DNA of 64,000 bases from NCBI RefSeq assembly GCF_005234135.1, contig NZ_CP039965.1:496001-560000 (forward strand). The letters run 5' to 3'. This document shows positions 26,439-35,413 of the stretch, piece after piece. Position numbers and translations under genes: made by a program. The number at the start of each line of letters is the position of its first letter. Position 1 is the stretch's first letter. Under the pieces are notes generated by a model. That model was not told where the DNA came from. It worked only from the letters and a program-made list of their open reading frames with translations, and did not search any database. The DNA comes from Pseudorhodobacter turbinis (GTDB taxonomy: Bacteria > Pseudomonadota > Alphaproteobacteria > Rhodobacterales > Rhodobacteraceae).

Positions 26439-27920
26439 CTACCACCATTTTTCCGGCTTGGCCACAAATCCCGCAGCTTGCTCCAACACATAAGCATGAT
26501 TAAGCAAGCCCGCCTCGTCCCACGGTTTACCGATCAGTTGCAGCGCAAGCGGCAAACCCTTGGTATCTTGGCCCACGGGAACGGAAATCCCCGGCAGGCC
26601 CGCAAGGTTCACGGTCACGGTAAAGACGTCGTTGAGGTACATCTCGATCGGGTCCGCGCTGGCCATTTCACCAAGCCCGAACGCCGCACTTGGGGTGGCA
26701 GGCGTCAGGATCGCATCGATACCGCTGGCAAAGGCCTGGTCGAAATCTTGCTTGATCAAGGCCCGAACCCGGCGCGCACGGTTGTAATAGGCGTCATAGA
26801 ACCCTGCAGAAAGAACATAAGTCCCGATCATTATGCGGCGCTGCACCTCATGGCCAAAGCCTTCGGCGCGGGTTTTCTCATACATCTCGGTGATGCCATC
26901 GCCCGGCCCCAGCTTGGCGCGGTGGCCATAACGCACCCCGTCATAGCGCGCGAGGTTCGAGGACGCCTCGGCGGGGGCAATCACGTAATAGGCAGGCAAT
27001 GCGTATTTGGTATGTGGCAGGGAAATATCAACAATTTCAGCGCCCGCATCCTTAAGCATGGCGGTGCCATCGGCCCAGAGCTTTGCGATCTCGGCCGACA
27101 TACCGTCCATCCGGTATTCCCGCGGGATACCGATTTTCTTGCCACGGATGTCGCCGGTCAGCGCCGCCTCAAAATCCGGCACGGGCAAATCAGCGCTGGT
27201 GCTGTCTTTCGGGTCATGGCCCGACATCGCCTCCAGCATGATCGCCGCATCGCGCACCGATTTCGTCATCGGACCGGCCTGATCCAAGGATGAGGCAAAG
27301 GCAACCACGCCCCAACGGCTGACACGGCCATAGGTCGGCTTGATGCCCACGATACCCGTAAACGCCGCAGGCTGACGGATAGAGCCGCCCGTATCGGTGC
27401 CGGTCGCAGCCAAGCACAGATCCGCCGCAACCGCCGCCGCAGACCCGCCCGACGACCCACCGGGCGTAAGCTTGCGATCATCCACCTTCCAGGGGTTGAT
27501 GGCATTGCCGTAACAGGATGTCTCATTCGACGACCCCATCGCGAATTCATCCATGTTCAGCTTGCCCAGCATCACCGCGCCAGAGCTGAAAAGCTGCGTC
27601 GTCACGGTTGATTCGTACTCGGGCTTGAAGCCTTCCAGAATCCGGCTGGCCGCCTGTGACGCCACACCCTTGGTGCAAAACAGATCCTTGATCCCTAGGG
27701 GAATCCCGCACATCGCAGGTGCATCGCCCGCCTTGATCCGCACATCAGCAGCCTGCGCCATTTCCAGCGCCATATCAGGGGTTTTATGCACATAGGCGTT
27801 CAGCCCGTCACCCGCATCCATCGCCGTCAGGCAGGCCATGGTCAGATCCGTCGCGGTCACATCGCCCTTGCGCAGGGCATCGCGGGCATCGGCGATGGTA
27901 AATTCATTCAGATGTGTCAT
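26439..27920 (-). CDS. gatA: Asp-tRNA(Asn)/Glu-tRNA(Gln) amidotransferase subunit A
   Basis: Glutaminase subunit of GatCAB, 493 residues. The amidase signature is complete: [14 protein letters not shown] (catalytic Lys), [15 protein letters not shown] (Ser cluster) and [29 protein letters not shown] (nucleophile region). It supplies ammonia to convert misacylated Glu-tRNA(Gln) or Asp-tRNA(Asn). It overlaps gatC by 4 bp. gatB is not adjacent in this window, which is common in this group. Confidence 0.97.
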   Translation of the reverse strand: MTHLNEFTIADARDALRKGDVTATDLTMACLTAMDAGDGLNAYVHKTPDMALEMAQAADVRIKAGDAPAMCGIPLGIKDLFCTKGVASQAASRILEGFKPEYESTVTTQLFSSGAVMLGKLNMDEFAMGSSNETSCYGNAINPWKVDDRKLTPGGSSGGSAAAVAADLCLAATGTDTGGSIRQPAAFTGIVGIKPTYGRVSRWGVVAFASSLDQAGPMTKSVRDAAIMLEAMSGHDPKDSTSADLPVPDFEAALTGDIRGKKIGIPREYRMDGMSAEIAKLWADGTAMLKDAGAEIVDISLPHTKYALPAYYVIAPAEASSNLARYDGVRYGHRAKLGPGDGITEMYEKTRAEGFGHEVQRRIMIGTYVLSAGFYDAYYNRARRVRALIKQDFDQAFASGIDAILTPATPSAAFGLGEMASADPIEMYLNDVFTVTVNLAGLPGISVPVGQDTKGLPLALQLIGKPWDEAGLLNHAYVLEQAAGFVAKPEKWW

Positions 27921-28204
27921 TCCATCACCTTCGGCACTGCAAAAAATCCTTCCCGCGCATCGGGGGCGTTCTTAAGGATCTGATCCGTAATATTCCCGTC
28001 CGTCACAACATCCGCGCGCAACCGCAAATGCATCGGCGTGACCGAAGTCATCGGCTCCACCCCTTCAACATCGACTTCGTTCAACTGCTCCATAAAGCCA
28101 AGGATGCCCGAAAGCTCCGTCGCCAATGCGGGCAAATCCGCCTCTTCCACCCTGATCCGGGCGAGTTTCGCGACCTTTCGGGCGGTATCGATATCAATGG
28201 ACAT
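27917..28204 (-). CDS. gatC: Asp-tRNA(Asn)/Glu-tRNA(Gln) amidotransferase subunit C
   Basis: 95 residues, normal for GatC, the small clamp that stabilises GatA-GatB. It has the typical N-terminal [31 protein letters not shown] and the C-terminal [27 protein letters not shown] lies 5 nt before ATG 28204. The stop overlaps the gatA start. Confidence 0.96.
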   Translation of the reverse strand: MSIDIDTARKVAKLARIRVEEADLPALATELSGILGFMEQLNEVDVEGVEPMTSVTPMHLRLRADVVTDGNITDQILKNAPDAREGFFAVPKVME

Positions 28205-28266
28205 GCGGGCCTCTTTTCTTGTGTTGCCTCGGGTTTAACCTTGGCGGCGGATGGGCGCAAGCGGGG

Positions 28267-29619
28267 TCACAGCGTTCTTCGCGGCGTGACATCCATCCAG
28301 ATCCCGTCCTTGGCCCGTACCGTCAAATGCGCAACCGGAACCGGCACCCGCCCCGCCACGGTCGCAAACCGGAATTCCCGCACCAAAAGCGCCAGCAACA
28401 GCGGCCCCTCGACCATCGCAAACCCCGCACCGGGGCACACCCGCGGGCCTGCGGAAAACGGAATGAAGGCATCACGAGCACAGGTCTTTCCGGCCTCGGT
28501 CTGCCAGCGGTCGGGGTCAAATTCATCGGGTCGGTCCCAGATCCGCTCATGCCGTTGGAGGTGCCAGGGGCTCAGGACAATCTGCGCGCCCTTTGCAACA
28601 TCACGCCCGCGAAAGGTTTCGGGACAGGTGTTTTCGCGCACCATCATCGGCACCGGCGGATAAAGCCGCAGCGTTTCACGAAACACATCGCGGGTGAATT
28701 TCAACTTGCCCATCGCCGAGAATTCCAACGGATCGTCCAGTGTCATGGCCTCGGCCGCGACACGGTCTTGAATTTCCGGATACATCGCCAGCATATAAAG
28801 CGCCCAGCCAAGCGCCGAGGCGCTGGTCTCATGCCCAGCCAGAAAAAAGATCGCGACCTGATCGATCATATCCTCGGCACCAAAGACCTCGCCGGTTTGC
28901 GGGTCGGCGGTGGTCATAATCTTTGTCGCCAGATCATCAGGCGCGGTACCTGCGGCAATTTCTGCGGCACGTGCCTCGGTCAACTGACGGATAAGCCCTC
29001 GAATATTTGCCGCCGTCTGTTTGGTCCGGCGCGAATGAAAGCGCGGAAACCAGCGTGGTACCGGCAGAAAGGCCGCGAAATTCAGCAGCGGTTGCTCACG
29101 CTGATAGGTTTGAAACTGGTCAAAGACCTCGGCCGCAATCTCATGTTCGATCGGAATGGAAAAGAGCGTGCGAAAGATGACATCGGCGGCGGCATGGCTC
29201 ATCTCAGGCTCGATCTCTTGCACGCCGGGTTGCAGTCTGGACGCCGCCGCCTGCCCCGCTGCGGCCATCGCCGGAAAGGTTTCGCGAATACGCCCGCCCT
29301 CAAACGCGGGATCGATAATCCGGCGTTGTTGCTTCCATTGGGCGCCGTTGGTCAGAAACACGGATGCGCCGAGCAAGGGCTTCAACCCCTCACGGATACG
29401 GTCGGATTTGGGAAAGTCATCGGGGCGTCCATTCAGCACCAACCGGATCAGGGCCGGATCATTGCACATATAGCTGCGAAAAAATGGGGTGCGAAATTCG
29501 GCCATCCATGCTCGGTAAAGCCGCGCAGGCTGTGCCGAAAGGATGTCATGACGAAACAGTTTCAGATAGCGCCACAGTGAAACCTTATCGGGTCGCGACG
29601 CTGGTTTGGGCGGGATCAT
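28267..29619 (-). CDS. Cytochrome P450
   Basis: Heme monooxygenase of 450 residues without a membrane anchor. Features: the I-helix motif AGHETS at 261-266, the K-helix ExxR (Glu315, Arg318), and the heme ligand loop FSAGPRVCPG with Cys395. PPVPMMVRENT and long-chain style spacing recall fatty-acid-hydroxylating P450s, but the substrate is not determined. It overlaps the upstream membrane hydrolase gene by 4 bp. No ferredoxin or reductase gene is adjacent. Confidence 0.93.
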   Translation of the reverse strand: MIPPKPASRPDKVSLWRYLKLFRHDILSAQPARLYRAWMAEFRTPFFRSYMCNDPALIRLVLNGRPDDFPKSDRIREGLKPLLGASVFLTNGAQWKQQRRIIDPAFEGGRIRETFPAMAAAGQAAASRLQPGVQEIEPEMSHAAADVIFRTLFSIPIEHEIAAEVFDQFQTYQREQPLLNFAAFLPVPRWFPRFHSRRTKQTAANIRGLIRQLTEARAAEIAAGTAPDDLATKIMTTADPQTGEVFGAEDMIDQVAIFFLAGHETSASALGWALYMLAMYPEIQDRVAAEAMTLDDPLEFSAMGKLKFTRDVFRETLRLYPPVPMMVRENTCPETFRGRDVAKGAQIVLSPWHLQRHERIWDRPDEFDPDRWQTEAGKTCARDAFIPFSAGPRVCPGAGFAMVEGPLLLALLVREFRFATVAGRVPVPVAHLTVRAKDGIWMDVTPRRTL

Positions 29620-30833
29620 GGCACCACCGAGATATGCTTATTCACCGCCCGCTCTATCCGCGAGGCCGAGGCGGGCCGTCCCGCATAGCGCGCGCCAAGG
29701 GTTTGCGCCCCTGCGGTGATCTGGAAATAATCATAGTCGCGCGGGCGGTCAAAGGCGCAAAGATATTGGAAATGCAGACGAAAGAAACGCCAGCGCAGCG
29801 CCTGCCAGCGCGCGGGCGACAAGGTTTGCGTGAAGGCCGCCGAAAACACCAACGGCCAACGCTTGCCCGCAGGGGCCACGCCCGACACCGACACCGGATC
29901 ACAAAGCGCAAAGGCACAACCATCGCCGGGGGCCGTTACATCAACCCAAGTCAGCGCATCACTGGCCGAAAGATAGGCAAGATCGGCGCGCAACCGATGC
30001 GCTTTGGGCAAAAAGGACACCATAGGCACCACCTGCCCCAGCGACAGGAAGGACAACGCAGGCCGACCTGCGGGCACCTTACCCGCACGGATCAAATCGG
30101 CCAGAACCGACACCCCCAGATGCACGCCGGAGGAATGACCGACGACCAAAACCTCCTCCACATCCGCCGTCAACGCATCGGAAATCGCCTGACCAAAGGC
30201 CTCCATCCGCGCCTCAAGTTGCGGTGGGTTCATGCCATGTAACTGGGCCGAATAGGCATAGTCATGCATCAGGTAATAGGCATAAATCTTATTATCAATC
30301 CGGCGGAACCAGCGCAGCAAAGCCACCGCACCAACCAGCCCGGCACCAAGCCCCAAAATCCAGCCCCAGCCCGGCACAACCATTGCCCCAAGGGCCGTCA
30401 TTCCGCGCAACAACAGCAGCGCCAACCCTAACTGCCCCAATAAAAACACCACTGGATACAGCGCCGCAATCACCGGTCCTTTGCGCAAGCGCATCAACCG
30501 AAACAGCGCGCCCGAGGCGATATAAATCCACGCGGTCCTGATCAATTGCACATAAGTCGCAAGGATGCCCGTCGCCATTGACCCCTTAACGATATCCGAC
30601 CAGACCAGCACATCCACCTGCGTCTGGATATGCCGCCCATCGAAATGCCCGCCCACCTGCCAGCCGTAGGTGCCGCCTGCCCCTTTAGGCTTTATCTCGA
30701 TGGTATAGCCGGAAATGCGGGCCTGCTCTGCCGCCTCTTTGCGGTAAAGCTCGCGGTAGCGGCGGGGGTGGAACGGGTCATAGCCGGGAATGTAGAAAAC
30801 ACGGCGGCGCGCAACGTCTTGGTCGCCTTTCAT
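29616..30833 (-). CDS. Integral-membrane alpha/beta-hydrolase-like protein
   Basis: 405 residues. It starts with RRRVFYIPGYDPFHPRRYRELY (an oxyanion-type GYDP loop), then three hydrophobic segments between about 90 and 172. VLVVGHSSGVHLG at 228-240 contains a nucleophile elbow with Ser234 in GHSSG. The C-terminal part has DYDYFQ and a late conserved His. The arrangement suggests a lipase/esterase-like domain split by membrane helices. It is translationally coupled to the P450, suggesting that both act on one lipid-like substrate (inference). Confidence 0.75.
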   Translation of the reverse strand: MKGDQDVARRRVFYIPGYDPFHPRRYRELYRKEAAEQARISGYTIEIKPKGAGGTYGWQVGGHFDGRHIQTQVDVLVWSDIVKGSMATGILATYVQLIRTAWIYIASGALFRLMRLRKGPVIAALYPVVFLLGQLGLALLLLRGMTALGAMVVPGWGWILGLGAGLVGAVALLRWFRRIDNKIYAYYLMHDYAYSAQLHGMNPPQLEARMEAFGQAISDALTADVEEVLVVGHSSGVHLGVSVLADLIRAGKVPAGRPALSFLSLGQVVPMVSFLPKAHRLRADLAYLSASDALTWVDVTAPGDGCAFALCDPVSVSGVAPAGKRWPLVFSAAFTQTLSPARWQALRWRFFRLHFQYLCAFDRPRDYDYFQITAGAQTLGARYAGRPASASRIERAVNKHISVVP

Positions 30834-30859
30834 ATGCCTTGTTGCCCCCTATGCTGCGA

Positions 30860-31609
30860 TCACCCCAAGGTACTTAAAACAGGGAAAGTTTCCAACAGCC
30901 AGAATGAAAACGCCGAGAATGCGCCCGTCAACAAGGCCACACCCACCACGATCAGCAACACGCCCATCGCCCGCTCAATCATCTTCATATGGCGTTTGAG
31001 CCGCGCCATCACACCAACCGCGCGTTCAATAAACATCGCTGCCAGAATGAATGGCAAGCCAAGCCCCAGCGCGTAAACGCCAAGCAAGGTTGTCCCGCGC
31101 GTCAAGCTGGCCTCGCTTGCCGCCAGCGACAGGATCGCGCCCAATTGCGGCCCGATGCACGGCGTCCAGCCAAAGGCAAAAGCAAGCCCCAGCAGGTAGG
31201 CGCCAAAGGCCGATCCCCCCTGATCACCGGCATCCAGACGCGCCTCGCGGTCCAGCATGCCAATGCGGAAAACGCCCAGGAAGTGCAGGCCGAAAATAAT
31301 GACAACCGCCCCTGAAACCTTGGACATAACATCCTGATACTGCAAGAAAAACGTCCCGAAGATCGAGGCGGTAAAACCAAGCAACAAGAACACCGTCGAC
31401 AGGCCCAAAACAAAGAAAAGTGCCGGCAGCAAAACGTGCCGCCGCGCAGAGCCGCCCTTCATCTCATTCATGCTTATCCCGCCCATATAGGCCAGATACG
31501 GCGGCACAATCGGCAACACACAAGGCGACAGGAATGACAGAATCCCAGCAATAAGCGCCACAAACATCGAGGGAAAGAGGGCTGCGTCGAATAAGTCAAT
31601 TCCGGCCAT
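30860..31609 (-). CDS. ccdA: Cytochrome c biogenesis protein CcdA
   Basis: 249 residues, six transmembrane segments of the DsbD/CcdA type. The two redox cysteines are in FLSPCVLPIVPPYLAYMGG and GWTPCIGPQLGAIL. It transfers electrons from cytoplasmic thioredoxin to periplasmic reductants used in cytochrome c maturation. AAAGGA precedes ATG 31609. It lies 26 bp upstream of the membrane hydrolase gene on the same strand. Confidence 0.95.
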   Translation of the reverse strand: MAGIDLFDAALFPSMFVALIAGILSFLSPCVLPIVPPYLAYMGGISMNEMKGGSARRHVLLPALFFVLGLSTVFLLLGFTASIFGTFFLQYQDVMSKVSGAVVIIFGLHFLGVFRIGMLDREARLDAGDQGGSAFGAYLLGLAFAFGWTPCIGPQLGAILSLAASEASLTRGTTLLGVYALGLGLPFILAAMFIERAVGVMARLKRHMKMIERAMGVLLIVVGVALLTGAFSAFSFWLLETFPVLSTLG

Positions 31610-31748
31610 GCTGTGTCCTTTGCTATTGCGCTCGTCTTACCGCGTTCCACCCGCGCTTGTCACCTGAGCAGATTGTCACGTTCGCGTGGCCTGTCATAGA
31701 AAAGGGCGCAAGGTTTCCCCCGCGCCCCTCGTCTCAATCTATCTGCGC

Positions 31749-34511
31749 TTAGCGGCTAAGATTCCACCAGCCGCGACGGCGTGGTTTTGCCTCTTCCGTC
31801 GTGGCCTCTTCGGCGGCAACAGGTTCCGCCTGGGCTGGCTCGGCGGCCACAGCAACCGGCTCTGGCTTCGGCTCGACGACCGGCGCAGGTGTGGGCGCGG
31901 CAACCGGTTCCGGCGTTTGAACAACAACTTCCGGTTCAACCTTATCGACCGACGCCTCTGCTGCGGGAGCCTCTTTTGGCTTGGCCGCCCGACGGGTACG
32001 AGGCCGCGCCGGGGCTTTCTTGGCCGGTGCCGCTTCTTTTTCAACAGCGGCGTCACCTGCAACGGCATCAGCCTCTGCGGCCTCGGGCACAACCTTCGGC
32101 TTGCGGGTGCGGCGGGCTTTTGGCTTTTCTACGGGTTTTGCCGCAGCCGCTTCGGCCTCAACCGTTTCAACAACTTCGGCAGCTTCAACCACCGCAACGG
32201 CTTCGACAACTTCGGCCACAGCCTCCACCCTTGGCTTGCGGGTCCGCGAACGGGTTCGCTTTTTGGGCGCCTCTTCGGGGGTCTCTGCCTCGGCTTGCGC
32301 CGCTACGGGTGCAGTGTCGCCTATGTCGGCTGTATCGGCATCCTCGTCCTGATCATTGCTGTCTTGATCGTTGTTCTCGGCATCATCCGATCCGCCACTC
32401 GAGCGCCGACGACGACGCCGACGGCGCTTCTTGCGACCATTCCCGTCTTTGGGCTCTTCTTCGGTGTGGGTAGGTGTGGCTTCTACCTCGTCGTTCTCTT
32501 CCTCTTCCTCTTCCTCTTCCGAAGGAATTTCCGGATCTTCGATATCATCCGCAATCGCCCCCATCATAGAGGAGTTCCCCGAAATCGCAGCAGAAGCTTC
32601 TTGGACAACGCGCGTCGCGGTCTTGAACTTCTCAATGCTGTAATCCGGGCTGATCATTGCGGGATCACCCTCAATCCGGACCGACATGCCATAGCGCGCC
32701 TCGATCGTGGCGATATGTTCGCGCTTCTGGTTCATCAGGAAGTTCACCACGGCAATCGGCGCGCGCAGCAACACTTCGCGGGACCGCTTACGCGTGCCCT
32801 CTTCTTCCAGAGAGCGCAGAATTTGCAACGCCATGCTGTCGTCCGAACGGATCAGGCCCGTGCCATGACAATGTGCGCAAGGCTGGGTCGTGCTTTCCAG
32901 CATGCCCGGACGCAAACGCTGACGGCTCATCTCCAACAAGCCAAAGCCCGAGATACGGCCAACCTGAATCCGTGCGCGGTCGGTTTTCAGCTTGTCTTTC
33001 AAGCGTTTCTCAACCGCGGCATTGTTGCGCCGGTCTTCCATGTCGATGAAGTCGATAACGATCAGCCCTGCAAGGTCGCGCAGACGCAACTGGCGCGCAA
33101 CCTCTTCGGCGGCTTCCAGATTGGTCTTGGTCGCCGTATCCTCGATAGAGCCTTCCTTGGTCGCACGGCCAGAGTTCACGTCGATCGCAACAAGCGCCTC
33201 GGTGATACCGATCACGATATAACCGCCGGATTTCAGCTGAACCGTCGGGTTGAACATCCCCGCCAGATAGCTTTCGACCTGATAGCGGGCAAAAAGCGGC
33301 GTCGCATCATTATAGGGCTGCACGGCCTTGGCATGGGTCGGCATGATCATGCGCATGAAGTCCTTGGCCACGCGGTAGCCTTCGGCCCCTTCGACCAGCA
33401 CTTCATCAATCTCGCGGCTGTAAAGATCACGGATCGAACGTTTGATCAGGTTGCCTTCCTCATAGATCGCGGCAGGCGCTGAGGATTTCAGCGTCAACTC
33501 GCGGATCTGCTCCCACAGGCGCATCAGATATTCGTAGTCGCGGCGGATCTCAGGCTTGGTACGCTTGGCCCCCGCCGTGCGGATGATCAGGCCAGCACCT
33601 TCCGGCAATTTAATCTCGGCGGCGATTTCTTTAAGCTTCTTACGGTCGTTGGCTTGGGTAATCTTGCGGCTGATGCCACCACCACGTGCCGTGTTGGGCA
33701 TCAGGACGCAGTAACGGCCTGCAAGCGACAGATAGGTCGTCAGGGCGGCGCCCTTGTTGCCGCGCTCTTCCTTGACCACCTGCACCAGCAAGATCTGGCG
33801 CACTTTGACCACTTCTTGAATCTTGTAGCGGCGCGCACGTGGGCGACGCGGGGCGCGGATCTCTTCGGTCACATCCTCATCGGCGACGGATTCAATCCCC
33901 TCGCCAGACTCCGAGGCGGTGTCCATCGCGCGGTAGGGCTCTTCCTCTTCCTCGTCATCGTCATCGTCATCGCTATCGTCGCCATCATTTGCGGCGTCAT
34001 CGCTTTGGGCGGCATCGGCCTCGACAGCGGGCACATCGGCGGCGGGCTGCTCGGCAACATCTGCCTCAGCGGCTGCGGTCTCTTCGCTTTCCTCTTCCAG
34101 ATCAACGACATCCATCGCCCCGATCTCGGCGGTTTTTACCGCGTCATCGTTCTTGGAGGATTGCGCACGCGATCCGCGGCGCCCCCGAGGCTTTTCTTTT
34201 TCGTCGCTATCCTCGGCCTGTGCCAAGGCGCGCTCTTCATCCAAAAGCGCCTGACGATCCGCAACCGGGATCTGGTAGTAATCGGGGTGAATTTCCGCGA
34301 AAGCAAGGAAACCATGGCGGTTTCCGCCATAATCCACAAAGGCCGCCTGCAAGGACGGTTCAACCCGCGTTACTTTTGCGAGGTAAATATTTCCAGCGAG
34401 CTGGCGTTTATTGATGGTTTCAAAATCGAATTCCTCAACTTTGTTTCCATCTACCACAACCACCCGAGTTTCCTCGGCATGGGTGGCATCGATAAGCATC
34501 TTCTTGGCCAT
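31749..34511 (-). CDS. rne: Ribonuclease E/G
   Basis: Main endoribonuclease of mRNA decay, 920 residues. An N-terminal S1 domain (about 35-275) carries a long acidic insertion (runs of Asp/Glu at about 100-210). The RNase H-like/DNase I-like catalytic core follows, with VAIDVNSGRAT and VIDFIDMEDRRN holding the metal aspartates. The zinc-link CAHCHGTG follows. The C-terminal about 300 residues are low-complexity: a polyacidic run, an arginine run, then Ala/Val/Glu/Pro-rich sequence that should scaffold the degradosome. I use ATG 34511 (MAKKMLIDATHAEETRV) rather than an in-frame GTG five codons earlier. Confidence 0.95.
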   Translation of the reverse strand: MAKKMLIDATHAEETRVVVVDGNKVEEFDFETINKRQLAGNIYLAKVTRVEPSLQAAFVDYGGNRHGFLAFAEIHPDYYQIPVADRQALLDEERALAQAEDSDEKEKPRGRRGSRAQSSKNDDAVKTAEIGAMDVVDLEEESEETAAAEADVAEQPAADVPAVEADAAQSDDAANDGDDSDDDDDDEEEEEPYRAMDTASESGEGIESVADEDVTEEIRAPRRPRARRYKIQEVVKVRQILLVQVVKEERGNKGAALTTYLSLAGRYCVLMPNTARGGGISRKITQANDRKKLKEIAAEIKLPEGAGLIIRTAGAKRTKPEIRRDYEYLMRLWEQIRELTLKSSAPAAIYEEGNLIKRSIRDLYSREIDEVLVEGAEGYRVAKDFMRMIMPTHAKAVQPYNDATPLFARYQVESYLAGMFNPTVQLKSGGYIVIGITEALVAIDVNSGRATKEGSIEDTATKTNLEAAEEVARQLRLRDLAGLIVIDFIDMEDRRNNAAVEKRLKDKLKTDRARIQVGRISGFGLLEMSRQRLRPGMLESTTQPCAHCHGTGLIRSDDSMALQILRSLEEEGTRKRSREVLLRAPIAVVNFLMNQKREHIATIEARYGMSVRIEGDPAMISPDYSIEKFKTATRVVQEASAAISGNSSMMGAIADDIEDPEIPSEEEEEEEENDEVEATPTHTEEEPKDGNGRKKRRRRRRRRSSGGSDDAENNDQDSNDQDEDADTADIGDTAPVAAQAEAETPEEAPKKRTRSRTRKPRVEAVAEVVEAVAVVEAAEVVETVEAEAAAAKPVEKPKARRTRKPKVVPEAAEADAVAGDAAVEKEAAPAKKAPARPRTRRAAKPKEAPAAEASVDKVEPEVVVQTPEPVAAPTPAPVVEPKPEPVAVAAEPAQAEPVAAEEATTEEAKPRRRGWWNLSR

Positions 34512-35015
34512 TATGTTCCATAGCACCCAGTCGCGCCCACCGCGCCGGAAACTTTCCGGGGGGGCGATTTGCGCGGATGTGGTGACTTGTCTGGGCGAGG
34601 CTGCGCACCAATAGCGGCAGGTTCGGCCGTAAAGGCCCCCCGTCAGCTATGGCTAAATTCTCTGCGCGGCTCATCGCGGTTTATCCTGAATGCACTACTG
34701 CACTAATTGAAAGCTCCGCATTGTCAATGACTTGGCGGGCAAAAGAGAGGCCTCTCGGCCGGTGGTTCACCACGAGTCCATATCGACGAGCAGCTCGCCC
34801 ATCCAATATTCCGCAGCGTAAATCTGTCGCGCTTACCAAGTTTGTCACATACTCGGAATTGCGTAATGCAACAATAAGGGTACAAAGCCTGTAAATACAA
34901 TGGCTAATATGCAAGCAAGCCCTTTTAGGCCGGATTTGGTCCAGCCCGGGCTTTAACATATCTTTGTGCACGACCGCGTTATATCCCTATTCTATCGCCA
35001 AAGGACGGCAGAATT
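34512..35015. other. Intergenic region between rne and the MobA-like pseudogene
   Basis: About 500 bp with no supported gene. It should hold the rne promoter and a long 5' untranslated region, as is usual for rne. The AT-rich stretch around 34830-34920 is the likeliest promoter area. Confidence 0.45.
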
Positions 35016-35405
35016 ATGACAAAAGGTACCGCCGTGCCGCCGGTCAGTATTCTGGTACTGGCAGCAGGGGCATCAGCGCGTAGGCGTGGGACTGACAAGC
35101 TGCTGGAATCCGTCGCGGGCCAGCCATTGCTGCGCCGCGTTGTGCACTTAGCACCGGTACGCCCGTTCTGGTCGCCCCGCCTAATCGAAACCCCGCATGT
35201 AAAACAGCCATAGACGGGCTGGATGCCACCATCATCATTGTTGCCCGACACGGTATGGCAAACACGCTACGCCAAGGGGTGACCCCCTACCCCACTCATG
35301 CTGCTGCTGGCCGATATGCCAAAGGTCGACGCAACCAATCTGGACACCCCGGAAGATTGGGCCGAATGGCGTGCCGTCGCCACCATAAATGGCAACGGCG
35401 TTTAG
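35016..35405 (+). pseudogene. MobA-like NTP transferase (molybdenum cofactor cytidylyltransferase type), decayed
   Basis: The frame from ATG 35016 encodes a clear N-terminal nucleotide-binding start, ILVLAAGASARRRGTDKLLE (the LAAGxSxRxGxxK motif), then QPLLRRVV, and loses homology after about residue 45. A second frame continues with TGTPVLVAPPNRNPACKTAI, and a third carries LLLADMPKVDAT and DTPEDWAEWRA up to TAG at 35405. The remnant is about 130 codons where about 190 are expected, with at least two frame changes and a central deletion. It is non-functional. Confidence 0.85.
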
Positions 35406-35413
35406 GTCAGCGC

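Noticed and set aside
31686..33482. Open frame of 598 codons on the plus strand opposite rne
   Set aside because: It mirrors the low-complexity 3' part of rne and has no family features; it results from codon bias in GC-rich DNA.
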